DNA from: Homoserinimonas sp.
GTDB taxonomy: Bacteria; Actinomycetota; Actinomycetes; Actinomycetales; Microbacteriaceae
NCBI GenBank assembly: GCA_023957835.1
Contig: JAMLGP010000001.1
Span: forward strand, 241,575 to 305,574
Direction: 5' to 3'
DNA: 64,000 nucleotides
Positions 8,047 through 16,810 of the stretch are shown piece by piece; within the stretch, counting starts at the first letter, position 1, and the number at the start of each line of letters is the position of its first letter. Position numbers and translations under genes: made by a program. Under the pieces are notes generated by a model, which was not told the origin of the DNA, did not search any database, and saw nothing but the letters and a program-made list of their open reading frames with translations.

Positions 8047-9464
8047 CCAGAACCTTTCTCGGAGACGAAGACCTCGAGCCGGAAAGCTTCGCGGCCCGAA
8101 TTCCGAAGGGCTTCACGATGGGAGTTTCAACTTCCGCGTTCCAGATTGCGGGAGCGGTCGAGGAAGGCGGCCGCACGGCTTCCACCTGGGACACCTTCAT
8201 GGCGAAGCCTGGGCGAATCGCCGACGGCAGCACCGCGAGGATTGCCGCAGACCACTTCCACCGCTATCCCGAGGATATCGCCCTGCTCAAGGAGCTCGGC
8301 GTCGACTCGTACCGGCTCTCGGTTTCCTGGCCGCGAATCCAGCCAGGCGGCAAGGGGCCGGCGAACCAGGACGGGCTCGAGTTCTACGATCGGCTGCTGG
8401 ATTCCCTGCTTGCGGTGGGCATCCGGCCGATGGTTACTCTCTACCACTGGGAGACTCCGGAGGAGCTGCAGCAGGCGGGCGGCTGGCTCAATCGGGATAC
8501 CGCCAAGCGTCTCGGCGACTTTGCGGAGATCGCCGGCAGGGCCCTCGGCGACCGGGTGGAGAAGTGGGTAACTATCAACGAGCCCACTACCGTGACCCTC
8601 AACGGCTACGGCCTCGGCATCCACGCTCCCGGCGAAGAATTGCTGTTTGACGCGCTTCCCGCGGCGCACAACCAGCTCCTCGGCCACGGATACGCCGTCA
8701 TGGCGCTGCGCAGCGTGGGGGTGAGCGGCGGAGTCGGTATCACCAATGTCCACTCGCCGGTCGTGCCCGCGAGAGACAAGCTCACCGACAAGTACTTCGC
8801 GAGCGTGTTTGACGTCATTGCGAACCGGATCTTCGCCGACCCGGTGCTGCTCGGTGAGTACCCGAAGGCGCCGTTCGGGGCTGGAAGAGTCTTGCGCTCC
8901 CTGAGGGAAGTCGACTCGGAAGACCTCAAAATCATCCATCAGCCGCTCGATTTCTACGGCATGAACTACTACATGCCCACTCGAATCAAAGCCGGCTCAC
9001 CCGAAATCCCGAACACCCCGGACGGCGAGTCCGAGGTCATCAAGAAGGTTCCGTTCTCGCTAGAGCCGTTCCCGGAGTTCGCCAAGACCGGCTTCGGCTG
9101 GCCGATCGCCCCCGAGTACCTGTCGGTCGCGCTCAACGAAATGTCGGAGCGCTACGGCGAGGCAATGCCCCCGATCTATATAACCGAGGGCGGAGTTAGC
9201 TATCCGGATGCCCGCTCGGCCAATGGCCGCTTCCACGACGATCGCCGAATCGACTACCTCGCAGAGCACCTCGCAATCGCCTTCAACGGCGCACCCGGAA
9301 TCGAAGTCAGGGGCTTCTACATTTGGTCGCTAATCGACAACTGGGAGTGGGCTGCGGGCTTCAGCCAGCGATTCGGGCTGGTTCACGTCGACTTCGACAC
9401 CCTCGAGCGCACCCCGAAGGATTCCTACCACTGGCTGCAGAGCGTCCTCGCAGCCCGCAAGTAG
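8043..9464 (+). CDS. Beta-glucosidase, glycoside hydrolase family 1
   Basis: A 473-residue GH1 enzyme, of the normal length for single-domain bacterial beta-glucosidases. The family N-terminal signature is present (FTMGVSTSAFQIAGAVEEGG), as is the acid/base Glu180 in TINEP and the nucleophile Glu382 in ITEGG. The usual nucleophile motif is TENG, so the Asn after the Glu is replaced by Gly here. It has no signal peptide and should work in the cytoplasm on an imported glycoside. It overlaps the oxidase gene by four bases (ATGA) and is the last gene of the operon, followed by a hairpin at 9476-9504. Confidence 0.94.
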   Translation: MTRTFLGDEDLEPESFAARIPKGFTMGVSTSAFQIAGAVEEGGRTASTWDTFMAKPGRIADGSTARIAADHFHRYPEDIALLKELGVDSYRLSVSWPRIQPGGKGPANQDGLEFYDRLLDSLLAVGIRPMVTLYHWETPEELQQAGGWLNRDTAKRLGDFAEIAGRALGDRVEKWVTINEPTTVTLNGYGLGIHAPGEELLFDALPAAHNQLLGHGYAVMALRSVGVSGGVGITNVHSPVVPARDKLTDKYFASVFDVIANRIFADPVLLGEYPKAPFGAGRVLRSLREVDSEDLKIIHQPLDFYGMNYYMPTRIKAGSPEIPNTPDGESEVIKKVPFSLEPFPEFAKTGFGWPIAPEYLSVALNEMSERYGEAMPPIYITEGGVSYPDARSANGRFHDDRRIDYLAEHLAIAFNGAPGIEVRGFYIWSLIDNWEWAAGFSQRFGLVHVDFDTLERTPKDSYHWLQSVLAARK

Positions 9465-9475
9465 ACCGGAGTTTT

Positions 9476-9504
9476 TCGAGGCCAATCGTGCTGTTTGGCC
9501 TCGA
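9476..9504 (+). terminator. Hairpin after the beta-glucosidase operon
   Basis: TCGAGGCCAA (9476-9485) and TTGGCCTCGA (9495-9504) form a perfect 10-base stem with a 9-base loop, 12 bases after the stop codon and followed by TTTCTC. This is a strong Rho-independent-type hairpin with a weak T tract. A smaller one (CTCAGC-GGAG-GCTGAG) follows about 50 bases later. Confidence 0.7.
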
Positions 9505-9663
9505 TTTCTCCCGCTAATCCCTGAGCGAACAAGGCCAAAAGCTGGGCGTTCTCTCAGCGGAGGCTGAGCGCTCGTTCGTTATAGTTGACCCAATGCTGCG
9601 CGCAATCGGTGGGCGGCGCGGAATGTAGAAAATTCCACCCGAATCAGAAGGAGTCGTTGGTCG

Positions 9664-10233
9664 ATGGATTCATTGCTCATCCTTATCGGCATCATCGTCC
9701 TGATTGTCGTAGTAATCGGCATCTACCTTTGGGCGACCTATAACGGACTGGTCAAGCTCAACGTTCGCGTTGACGAGGCCTGGAGTGACATCACGGTTCA
9801 GCTCAAGCGGAGAGCGGACCTTATCCCCAACCTCATTGAAGCGGTCAAGGGTTACGCGGCTCACGAAAAGAGCGTCTTTGAAGAGGTCACCAAAGCACGC
9901 GCAGAGTCGCTCAATGCGAGTTCTCCCAAAGAGGCGGCAGCCGCTGAGAATCACCTTCAGGCCGCTTTGAAGAGCATCTTCGCCGTGGCTGAGGCCTACC
10001 CGCAGCTCCAGGCGAGCCAGAACTACCTGCAGCTTCAGGGAGAACTGGTCGACACCGAAGACAAGATCCAGGCTTCTCGCCGGTTCTACAACGGCGGGGT
10101 GCGCGAACTAAACACCAAGATCAAGGTGTTCCCGAACACCCTGTTCGTGCGCGGACTGGGCTTCAAGGAGCGCGAGTTCTTCGAGGTCTCCGACTCGGCA
10201 GCAATCGCCGAGCCGCCTAGGGTTCAGTTCTAG
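9664..10233 (+). CDS. lemA: LemA family protein
   Basis: A 189-residue protein with one N-terminal membrane helix (about residues 4-24) followed by a long helical domain. The LemA signature is clear: YNGLVKLNVRVDEAWSDI, then VQLKRRADLIPNLIEAVKGY. LemA proteins are membrane-anchored, outward-facing proteins of unclear function, often encoded beside M48 proteases, as here. The ATG at 9664 has AAGGAG at 9650-9655. The HtpX-like gene begins 21 bases downstream, so the two are co-transcribed. Confidence 0.95.
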   Translation: MDSLLILIGIIVLIVVVIGIYLWATYNGLVKLNVRVDEAWSDITVQLKRRADLIPNLIEAVKGYAAHEKSVFEEVTKARAESLNASSPKEAAAAENHLQAALKSIFAVAEAYPQLQASQNYLQLQGELVDTEDKIQASRRFYNGGVRELNTKIKVFPNTLFVRGLGFKEREFFEVSDSAAIAEPPRVQF

Positions 10234-10254
10234 AGCTCGTAGCAGCGCGGGTGA

Positions 10255-11160
10255 ATGTATAGGGCGATAGCGCGCAATAAGCGCAACAGCGTTTTCATCA
10301 TTTTGATGTTCGTTGCGCTTATTGCGGTGCTTGGCTTTGTCGCGAACCTCATTTGGGGCGACCCGCTCGGAACGGGCAACTGGACGATCACGATTGCAAC
10401 CGTGATCGGCACCGGAATCTACGTGCTGATTCAGTACTTCGCCGGCAGCGGCGAGGCGCTCGCAATGAGCGGGGCGAGGCAAATAGAGAAGTCGGATGAC
10501 CCGCGCCTGTATCGAATCGTTGAGAACCTCGCAATTACCAAAGGTCTGCCGATGCCCAAGGTCTATATTATCGACGATGAAGCACCGAACGCGTTCGCGA
10601 CCGGAATGAAACCGGACAGCGCTTCGGTGGCTGCGACGACCGGGCTGCTCGCGATGATGGACGACAACGAACTCGAGGGAGTCATGGCCCACGAGATGGG
10701 GCACGTCGAGAACTTCGACATCCGGTTGAACACGATCGTCTTCGCGATGGTCGTTGCGATCGGCATGCTCGCCGACATTTTGATTCGGATGACCTGGTTC
10801 AGTGGCGGTCGCGGCCGCAATAACAGCGCGGGCGGCAACCCGATCCTCATGATCGTGGGAATCGCGGCGCTCGTCATTTCGCCGCTGGTTGCTTCCCTTA
10901 TTCAGGCGGCGATTTCGAGGCAGCGCGAGTACCTCGCGGATGCGACCGGCGCCATGACCACTCGAAACCCAGAGGGGCTCGCAAGCGCCCTCGAGAAGCT
11001 CGGCCAGTACGGCAGGCCCACGCGCAAGCAAAACTCGAGCATGGCCCACATGTGGTTCGCCGACCCCTCAAAGCCCGGCGTCATGGACCGTCTCTTCGGC
11101 ACCCACCCGCCGATCTTCGACCGCGTCCAGCGCCTGCGCGAAAACGCCACCAAGTTCTAG
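10255..11160 (+). CDS. htpX: M48 family zinc metalloprotease, HtpX-like
   Basis: A 301-residue membrane protease. Two membrane helices lie near residues 10-35 and 44-64, with two more after the active site (about 160-178 and 195-218). The zinc-binding HEMGH is at 146-150 and the third ligand is probably the Glu in SRQREYLADA near 223. HtpX-type enzymes degrade misfolded membrane proteins during envelope stress. The length matches the family (about 290). The ATG at 10255 is used, since an upstream GTG in another frame meets a stop at once. It pairs with lemA, a common arrangement. Confidence 0.92.
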   Translation: MYRAIARNKRNSVFIILMFVALIAVLGFVANLIWGDPLGTGNWTITIATVIGTGIYVLIQYFAGSGEALAMSGARQIEKSDDPRLYRIVENLAITKGLPMPKVYIIDDEAPNAFATGMKPDSASVAATTGLLAMMDDNELEGVMAHEMGHVENFDIRLNTIVFAMVVAIGMLADILIRMTWFSGGRGRNNSAGGNPILMIVGIAALVISPLVASLIQAAISRQREYLADATGAMTTRNPEGLASALEKLGQYGRPTRKQNSSMAHMWFADPSKPGVMDRLFGTHPPIFDRVQRLRENATKF

Positions 11161-11193
11161 GCGGATTCCCGCAATGTCGCCTTTCGACGCGCC

Positions 11194-12402
11194 TTAACTT
11201 CTCGGAAGCAGCGGCAGCCTGAGTTCAGCGGCAATCGCGGGTGTCAGGTCGCCCCAATTGGCGACAGAGACCGATTCGTGGCCCTGCCAGGCGGCTGTGC
11301 GCTCCAGTAGCGGGGCGATGCGCTCGGCGATGGCATTGGGGTCGGCGTGGTCCTCTGTCCAGGCGGACTGGACGCGGAGGGTTCTCGCCTGGCGGTCGCT
11401 CTTTAGGTCGATTCGGCCGACGATCTTGTCGTCGACGAGGATCGGCAGGCTGTAGTAGCCGAAGATTCGCTTTGGCGCGGGAGTGTAGATCTCGATCCGA
11501 TAGTGGAAGTCGAAGAGCCGCAGGGCTCGCTTGCGTTCCCAAACCACGGGGTCGAACGGCGAGAGAAAAGCTACCGCTTCGATCCTGCGCGGGATTCGCG
11601 CTTCGGTGTGGATCCAGGCAGGCTGCTTCCAGCTTTCAACCGAGACCTTTCGAACGAGGCCCTCTGACTCGAGTTCGCCAAGCAGATCGGAAACCTTGAC
11701 CTTCTTGAACCGGAAGTAGTCGGCAATATCACTCTCGGTGGCGATGCCGAGCGCCCTCGCCGCATGGCCGACGAGCTCGCGCTGGGCATCCGCTCTGGAA
11801 ACCTCGCGATGCAGGATTTCCTGCGGCAGGAGTTCGGATGCGAGCCCATAGACCCGCTCAAAGCGCTTGCGCCCGGCAGAAATCACCTCGCCGTTTGCGA
11901 ACAACGCCTCAAGGCCGGTCTTGATATCGGACCACCCCCACCACGGCCCCGAGCGGCGATTGTCTTCGTGCTCGAACTCGCTCGCAGCCATCGACCCCTT
12001 CTCGGCAAGCTCCTGCCTGATCCAGTCGAGGGTCTTCGCGTGCTGCCGCGACCACTGGCTCCAGTTTTCGCGATCACGAAAATCCTCCATCCTCCAGCGG
12101 AACAGCGGCCACCACTCGCGGGGGATAAGCGCAGCCTCGTGAGCCCAGTATTCGAGAAAGGGGCCGCGCTTGTTGAGAGTCAGGGCATCCAGCTCGGCCT
12201 TGTCGTAGGAGCCGAGCCGAGCGAAAACCGGCAGGTAGTGGCTGCGTTCGAAGACATTGACCGAATCGATCTGGAGCAGGCCGAGCCGTCGGATCGTCGA
12301 ATTGAGCTGGCGCTTGCCGACCTGCTCCGGAGCGCGGCTGCCAAAGCCCTGAGCCGCCAGAGCGATCCGCCGCGCCCGTCGAATCGAAATAGTGTCGGTC
12401 AC
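11194..12402 (-). CDS. ycaQ: YcaQ-like winged-helix DNA glycosylase (HTH_42 superfamily)
   Basis: A protein of about 402 residues belonging to the YcaQ/AlkX branch of the HTH_42 superfamily. These are DNA glycosylases acting on bulky alkylated bases and interstrand crosslinks. The catalytic QxD motif is visible near the N-terminus in LLQIDSVNVFERSHYLPVFARLG. Tandem winged-helix segments and the C-terminal FSPFDPVVWERKRALRLFDFHYRIEIY block fit the family. I prefer the GTG at 12402 (preceded by CGGGAG) over a TTG at 12423, which lacks a ribosome site. It is divergent from the AI-2E gene. E. coli YcaQ is about 400 residues, so this is full length. Confidence 0.85.
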   Translation of the reverse strand: MTDTISIRRARRIALAAQGFGSRAPEQVGKRQLNSTIRRLGLLQIDSVNVFERSHYLPVFARLGSYDKAELDALTLNKRGPFLEYWAHEAALIPREWWPLFRWRMEDFRDRENWSQWSRQHAKTLDWIRQELAEKGSMAASEFEHEDNRRSGPWWGWSDIKTGLEALFANGEVISAGRKRFERVYGLASELLPQEILHREVSRADAQRELVGHAARALGIATESDIADYFRFKKVKVSDLLGELESEGLVRKVSVESWKQPAWIHTEARIPRRIEAVAFLSPFDPVVWERKRALRLFDFHYRIEIYTPAPKRIFGYYSLPILVDDKIVGRIDLKSDRQARTLRVQSAWTEDHADPNAIAERIAPLLERTAAWQGHESVSVANWGDLTPAIAAELRLPLLPRS

Positions 12403-12486
12403 GACTCCCGAACTTACCGCCAACCGGCGACGGACTGCAGCAGGGGAGTTTCAGGCAACTCGCGGATTGCCCAATAAACTTCAAGC

Positions 12487-13635
12487 GTGAGGTTCAAACG
12501 GTCAGCCAACAGCAGCGGAACCGGAGAAGTCGATCGCCAGTTCGTTCCGGTCGGTGTGCAAATCGCCGGGGCCTGGTCGTGGCGGATTCTGGTGATCTCC
12601 GGCGTAATCGCACTGCTGGTGTTTCTCGTCATCCAGTTGCGACTCGTGGTCGTCCCGCTGCTCGTGGCGGTGCTGCTCGCGGCCCTGCTCGTGCCCTTTA
12701 TAAGGTGGCTGCAAAGATTCGGGATGCCGAAATGGCTCGGCGTGACAATCGCCGAAGTCGGAATCATCGGCCTGGTCACCGGGCTCATCTACCTCATAGT
12801 CACCCAGATTCTTCGCGGCTTCCCGGAACTGAGCGAGCGATCTGTAGCCTTCTTCAACGATTTCCAGGACTTCCTGCTCGCCTCGCCCCTGCATCTGACT
12901 GACGAGCAACTCGCCGACTATTTCGATCAGGCCTGGAAGGCGCTGCAGGCAGACAGCGGGGTGCTGGTTTCCGGAGTACTGCATGCGGGTTCGAGCTTCG
13001 GACACTTTCTCGCGGGGATCCTGCTGACTTTATTCGCGACCCTGTTTCTGCTCATTGACGGCGGAAAAATCTGGGCCTGGGTGGTCCGGCTGTTCCCACA
13101 CAAAGCGAGGGTGGCCGTAAACGGAGCGGGTCGCGCCGGCTGGGTGACTCTTTCCGACTTCGTCCGGGTTCAGATTTTCGTATCCTTCATCGACGCGGTG
13201 GGGATCGGACTCGGCGCCTGGATACTTGGATTGATCTACGGCGGATTCCCGCTCGTGATCCCGATTGCGATCGCTGTGTTTCTCGGCTCATTCATTCCGG
13301 TGGTCGGGGCCGTGCTCACCGGAGCAATCGCAGTCTTCGTGGCGCTCGTTTATCTGGGACCCTGGCCCGCGCTCATCATGCTCGGAATCGTTCTTCTCGT
13401 GCAGCAAATTGAAGGCCACGTTCTGCAGCCGCTGATAATGGGCAATGCCGTGAAAGTGCACCCGCTGGCAGTGGTTCTCGCGGTTGCCGCGGGGGGATTC
13501 CTCGCCGGAATCTCGGGGGCTCTATTCGCGGTGCCGCTGGTTGCAACCCTCAATGCCATGTTCCTGTACATCGCCCGCAAGCGGTGGCTCGATGATCCGA
13601 ATCCAACTTTGGAGGACGTACTCAAGAATGAGTGA
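12487..13635 (+). CDS. AI-2E family transporter (PerM-like membrane protein)
   Basis: A 382-residue polytopic membrane protein of the AI-2E/PerM family with about eight helices. Family features include the paired N-terminal helices ending in LLVPFIRWLQ, a soluble helical segment at about 100-150, and the C-terminal QQIEGHVLQPLIMGNAVKVHPLAVV signature spread over residues near 310-335. Members export small molecules such as autoinducer-2 or act in ion exchange; the substrate here is unknown. The GTG at 12487 lies six bases after a TAAACT hexamer, suggesting a leaderless transcript. It overlaps ilvA by eight bases. Confidence 0.88.
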   Translation: MRFKRSANSSGTGEVDRQFVPVGVQIAGAWSWRILVISGVIALLVFLVIQLRLVVVPLLVAVLLAALLVPFIRWLQRFGMPKWLGVTIAEVGIIGLVTGLIYLIVTQILRGFPELSERSVAFFNDFQDFLLASPLHLTDEQLADYFDQAWKALQADSGVLVSGVLHAGSSFGHFLAGILLTLFATLFLLIDGGKIWAWVVRLFPHKARVAVNGAGRAGWVTLSDFVRVQIFVSFIDAVGIGLGAWILGLIYGGFPLVIPIAIAVFLGSFIPVVGAVLTGAIAVFVALVYLGPWPALIMLGIVLLVQQIEGHVLQPLIMGNAVKVHPLAVVLAVAAGGFLAGISGALFAVPLVATLNAMFLYIARKRWLDDPNPTLEDVLKNE

Positions 13636-14860
13636 AAACAGCGCAATCCCGGCTCTATTAGAAATTGAGCAGGCGCGGGAAATCGTCAGCGGCGTCGTGC
13701 AGGTCACCCCGATGGAAAGCTCCCGCTACCTCTCAGGCGTGCTCGGCTCCGAACTGCACTTGAAGTGCGAAAACCTGCAGCGCACCGGCTCTTACAAAAT
13801 TCGCGGCGCCTACAACCGCATGGTCAGACTCTCCGATGAGGAGAAGGCCAGGGGAGTGGTCGCAGCCTCGGCGGGAAATCACGCGCAGGGAGTCGCACTG
13901 GCAGCGCGCGAGCTCGGAATCAGGGCGACAATTTTCATGCCCGTGGGAGCCGCACTGCCCAAGTTGCAGGCAACTCGCGACTACGGGGCAGAGGTCGTGC
14001 TCGAGGGCCAGAACCTCACCGAATCGCTGGTTTCCGCTGTGGCCTTCTCGGAGAAAACCGGAGCGGTCTTCATTCCGCCTTTTGACCATCACGACGTCAT
14101 AGTCGGCCAGGGAACGCTTGGCCTGGAGATTCTCGATCAGATTCCGGGCGTCGAAACGGTGGTTGTTCCAATCGGCGGCGGTGGACTGATCGCCGGGGTT
14201 GCGAGTGCGGTGAAGCAGCGGGCGGCCGCCGAAGGCAGGCAGATTCGAGTCATCGGAGTGCAGGCCGATGGCGCGGCTCCGTATCCGCTGTCGATCGAGG
14301 CCGGAGAGCCGGTTGAAGTCAAAATGCGCCCGACCATCGCAGACGGAATCGCGGTGGCAAAGCCCGGCAAGTTGAACTTTCCGATCATCAGAGACCTAGT
14401 GGACGAAATCGTCACCGTCTCGGATGACGAAACCGCTCACGCGCTCCTCGTGCTGCTTGAGCGCGCCAAGCTCGTAGTCGAGCCGGCCGGAGCGGTAACG
14501 GTCGCCGCAATCCTCACCGGAAAGATCAGCAACCTCGGCAAGACCGTCGCCGTGCTTAGCGGCGGCAATATCGACCCGCAGGTAATGGAGAAGGTTATTT
14601 CGCTGGGCCTTGCGGCATCCGACCGCTACCTGAGGCTGAGCATCCGGCTGCCAGATCGCCCCGGACAGCTCGCGAAGATCGCCAAGCTCGTTTCGGATGC
14701 CGATGCGAACGTCATCGAGGTCTCCCACACGAGAAACTCCCGAGGCGGCCTGCTCGGCGAAGTAGAAATCGAAATGAGTCTGGAGACTCGCGGCCCGGAG
14801 CACGTTGAAACCGTGCTCAACCTGCTGCGCGAATCCGGACTCGAGCCCGAAATCGAATAG
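13628..14860 (+). CDS. ilvA: Threonine ammonia-lyase
   Basis: A PLP enzyme that deaminates threonine to 2-oxobutyrate, the first step toward isoleucine or threonine breakdown. It has 410 residues. Lys57 in TGSYKIRGAY is the Schiff-base lysine, and PIGGGGLIAG near 182 binds the cofactor phosphate. A single C-terminal ACT-like domain (about 335-410, starting LRLSIRLPDRPGQLAKIA) fits the shorter form with one regulatory domain, as in actinobacterial enzymes. The ATG at 13628 lies within the last codons of the AI-2E gene, an 8-base overlap that shows translational coupling. The longer open frame starting upstream runs through the AI-2E gene and is not used. Confidence 0.93.
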   Translation: MSENSAIPALLEIEQAREIVSGVVQVTPMESSRYLSGVLGSELHLKCENLQRTGSYKIRGAYNRMVRLSDEEKARGVVAASAGNHAQGVALAARELGIRATIFMPVGAALPKLQATRDYGAEVVLEGQNLTESLVSAVAFSEKTGAVFIPPFDHHDVIVGQGTLGLEILDQIPGVETVVVPIGGGGLIAGVASAVKQRAAAEGRQIRVIGVQADGAAPYPLSIEAGEPVEVKMRPTIADGIAVAKPGKLNFPIIRDLVDEIVTVSDDETAHALLVLLERAKLVVEPAGAVTVAAILTGKISNLGKTVAVLSGGNIDPQVMEKVISLGLAASDRYLRLSIRLPDRPGQLAKIAKLVSDADANVIEVSHTRNSRGGLLGEVEIEMSLETRGPEHVETVLNLLRESGLEPEIE

Positions 14861-14874
14861 CTGAAAACCAGCGT

Positions 14875-15363
14875 CTAGGGGCGGTAGGTCGAAACTTCAA
14901 GCAGTTCGACCTCGATCGAGCGGCCATTGGGCGCGGTGTAGTTGACCGTTTCGCCCTGCTTGCGGCCCATGATCGCCACTCCCAGCGGGCTGCGCTCGCT
15001 GTAAACGTCGAGGTCGCTGTCGGCCGCCATTTCGCGATTGCCGACCAGGAAGCGGCTCTTTTCCCCGGCGATTTTGGCGACTACGAGCATCCCCGGTTCG
15101 ACGATTCCGTCGTCCGGCGGGTTTCCAACCTGGGCAGTGCGAAGCAGGGCGGTGAGCTGGCGAATTCGGGCCTCGATCTTGCCCTGCTCCTCTTTGGCGG
15201 CGTGGTATCCGCCGTTTTCCTTGAGGTCTCCCTCTTCGCGGGCGAGTTCGATTTTGCGTGCAATTTCGGTGCGGCCCTCGCCGCTTAGCTGTTCTAGTTC
15301 TGCAGTCAGTCGGTCGAAGGCTTCCTGGGTAAGCCAAGTTTCGGCAACAGCGTCAACCATCAT
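14875..15363 (-). CDS. greA: Transcription elongation factor GreA
   Basis: A 162-residue protein that enters the RNA polymerase secondary channel and rescues backtracked complexes by stimulating transcript cleavage. The N-terminal coiled coil holds the acidic tip in REEGDLKENGGYHAAKEEQGKIEARI (about 42-67), and the C-terminal FKBP-like domain includes SPLGVAIMGRKQGETV. Two adjacent ATG codons (15363 and 15360) could start it. Its place beside the DUF4307 gene and mca is conserved in actinobacteria, including M. tuberculosis (greA, DUF4307, mca). Confidence 0.96.
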   Translation of the reverse strand: MMVDAVAETWLTQEAFDRLTAELEQLSGEGRTEIARKIELAREEGDLKENGGYHAAKEEQGKIEARIRQLTALLRTAQVGNPPDDGIVEPGMLVVAKIAGEKSRFLVGNREMAADSDLDVYSERSPLGVAIMGRKQGETVNYTAPNGRSIEVELLEVSTYRP

Positions 15364-15423
15364 GCTCTCCTTCGGCAGTTCGATCGGGTTCGGTTTGCCC
15401 GTGCGTTTCTAGTTCAACAAATA

Positions 15424-15445
15424 AGACCGGCCAATCGACCGGTCT
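15424..15445 (-). terminator. Intrinsic terminator between the DUF4307 gene and greA
   Basis: On the reverse strand AGACCGG and CCGGTCT form a 7-base stem with an 8-base loop, followed at once by TATTTGTT. It lies about 20 bases after the DUF4307 stop codon and 60 bases before greA, so it should end the DUF4307 transcript. Confidence 0.7.
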
Positions 15446-15464
15446 GGGAAACGATCTATCAATT

Positions 15465-15884
15465 CTAAGTTAGCCAGCAGCGATAGATCAAGCCGGTAAC
15501 TGCGGTCTGCACGGTTCTCACAGTCTCCGAATACTGGTTGGTTCTGCTCTCAGAAGGGGGAAGATCGACGACCTTCCAGCCGACAATTCCGTGGGATTCG
15601 TTCTGCGCCTGCAGCGCGCAGCTAACCGCGGTTCCGGGGTCGACCGAGACCGACCAGCTGATTTCAACCGTGAACTGGTCGAGCTCTCTGCTGCCGAGGT
15701 CCTTGCTGCTCAGCCCCGCCTTTTCGCTGAGCGGACTGGCAAAAATCAGCCAGGCGAGGCCGGACAGGGCAAGCACGGCTGCGACCGTGATAATAAGAAC
15801 CCGATCGCGACGCCTGGAACCCGCCCTATTTCCATAGCGTTCCTGCAGCAGTGAATCGGATCCCGATTCCGAGCCCTTGGGCAT
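15465..15884 (-). CDS. DUF4307 membrane-anchored protein
   Basis: A 139-residue protein with a short basic cytoplasmic N-terminus, one membrane helix (about residues 28-49, VLIITVAAVLALSGLAWLIF) and an extracytoplasmic domain. Family features are the beta-strand segment QFTVEISWSVSVDPGTAVSCALQAQN and a second cysteine near the C-terminus (IYRCWLT), which may form a disulfide with the first. The function of DUF4307 is unknown. Its position next to greA and divergent from mca is conserved in actinobacteria, which supports the assignment. Confidence 0.82.
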   Translation of the reverse strand: MPKGSESGSDSLLQERYGNRAGSRRRDRVLIITVAAVLALSGLAWLIFASPLSEKAGLSSKDLGSRELDQFTVEISWSVSVDPGTAVSCALQAQNESHGIVGWKVVDLPPSESRTNQYSETVRTVQTAVTGLIYRCWLT

Positions 15885-15940
15885 CGCACTCCCCGGTTAG
15901 TCTTGTATGCCTAGGCTAACCGTGAAAAAGGAGAACTTCA

Positions 15941-16810
15941 TTGCCGAAGAGGCTGCTCGCTGTTCATGCTCACCCGGATGACGAATCCAGTAAGGGCGCT
16001 GCGACCTACGCCCGCTATGTAGCCGAGGGCGTAGAGGTGCTCGTCGTCACCTGCACCGGCGGTGAGCGGGGCGGAATTCAAAACCCGGGCTTGGAGCAAA
16101 AGGCGATGGCCGAGCGAGACATGGCCGGACTTCGCAGACTCGAAATGGCAAAAGCCCAGGCCGCGATCGGGTTCGAACATAAGTGGCTCGGCTACGAAGA
16201 CTCAGGACTGCCCGAAAACGGCGAAGCCTTGCCGCCGAATTGCTTCGCACTCATCCCTATCGAATACTCTGCCGAACCGCTGGTTTCGATCATTCGCGAA
16301 TTCAAGCCGCAGGTCGTCATCACGTACGACGAGCAGGGCGGATATCCGCATCCGGACCACATTCGAACTCACGAACTTTCGATGTTCGCGATCGAGGCTG
16401 CCGCGGATGCCAACCGCTATCCCGAGGCCGGCGAACCCTGGCAGGTTCAAAAGGTGTACTACGACCGGGTAATCAACTCGGTCAAGGTCAAGGCGATGCT
16501 CGAGGGAATCCAGGGGAAGTTCCCGGATTCTCCGCTAATCGAGGAACTCGAGGACATTCGAAGCTGGATGCGGGAGCGGCCGGATCTGGCCACAACGCAC
16601 GTGGATGTCGGAGCCCACTTCGAGGCTCGGGATGCCGCCCTGCGCGCCCACGCGAGCCAGGTGGCGCCGGACAGCCGGTTCTTCTTCTGGCCCAACGAAA
16701 TGCAAAGAGAGATCTGGCCGTGGGAGGATTTTCAATTAGTGAGCTCCACGGTTGAAACCGAGCTACCGGAGAGCGACCTTTTCGCCGGAATTGCAGAGGA
16801 ATCGAAATGA
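15941..16810 (+). CDS. mca: Mycothiol S-conjugate amidase
   Basis: A zinc amidase of the LmbE/PIG-L family that cleaves mycothiol S-conjugates of toxins, releasing a mercapturic acid for export. It has 289 residues. The zinc motif AHPDDE lies at 10-15, the second part GGYPHPDH near 133-140, and the Mca-typical C-terminus FFFWPNEMQREIWPWEDFQL follows. The start is TTG at 15941 with AAGGAG ten bases upstream. It overlaps a small membrane protein gene by four bases. The acid-rich insertion and WPWE end separate it from MshB, and a second deacetylase at 61414 fits MshB better. Confidence 0.93.
   Translation: MPKRLLAVHAHPDDESSKGAATYARYVAEGVEVLVVTCTGGERGGIQNPGLEQKAMAERDMAGLRRLEMAKAQAAIGFEHKWLGYEDSGLPENGEALPPNCFALIPIEYSAEPLVSIIREFKPQVVITYDEQGGYPHPDHIRTHELSMFAIEAAADANRYPEAGEPWQVQKVYYDRVINSVKVKAMLEGIQGKFPDSPLIEELEDIRSWMRERPDLATTHVDVGAHFEARDAALRAHASQVAPDSRFFFWPNEMQREIWPWEDFQLVSSTVETELPESDLFAGIAEESK

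Noticed and set aside
10108..11049. A 313-residue reverse-strand frame across lemA and the M48 protease
   Set aside because: Both plus-strand genes have diagnostic motifs (LemA signature, HEMGH), and the reverse frame is low-complexity in Arg, His and Asp.
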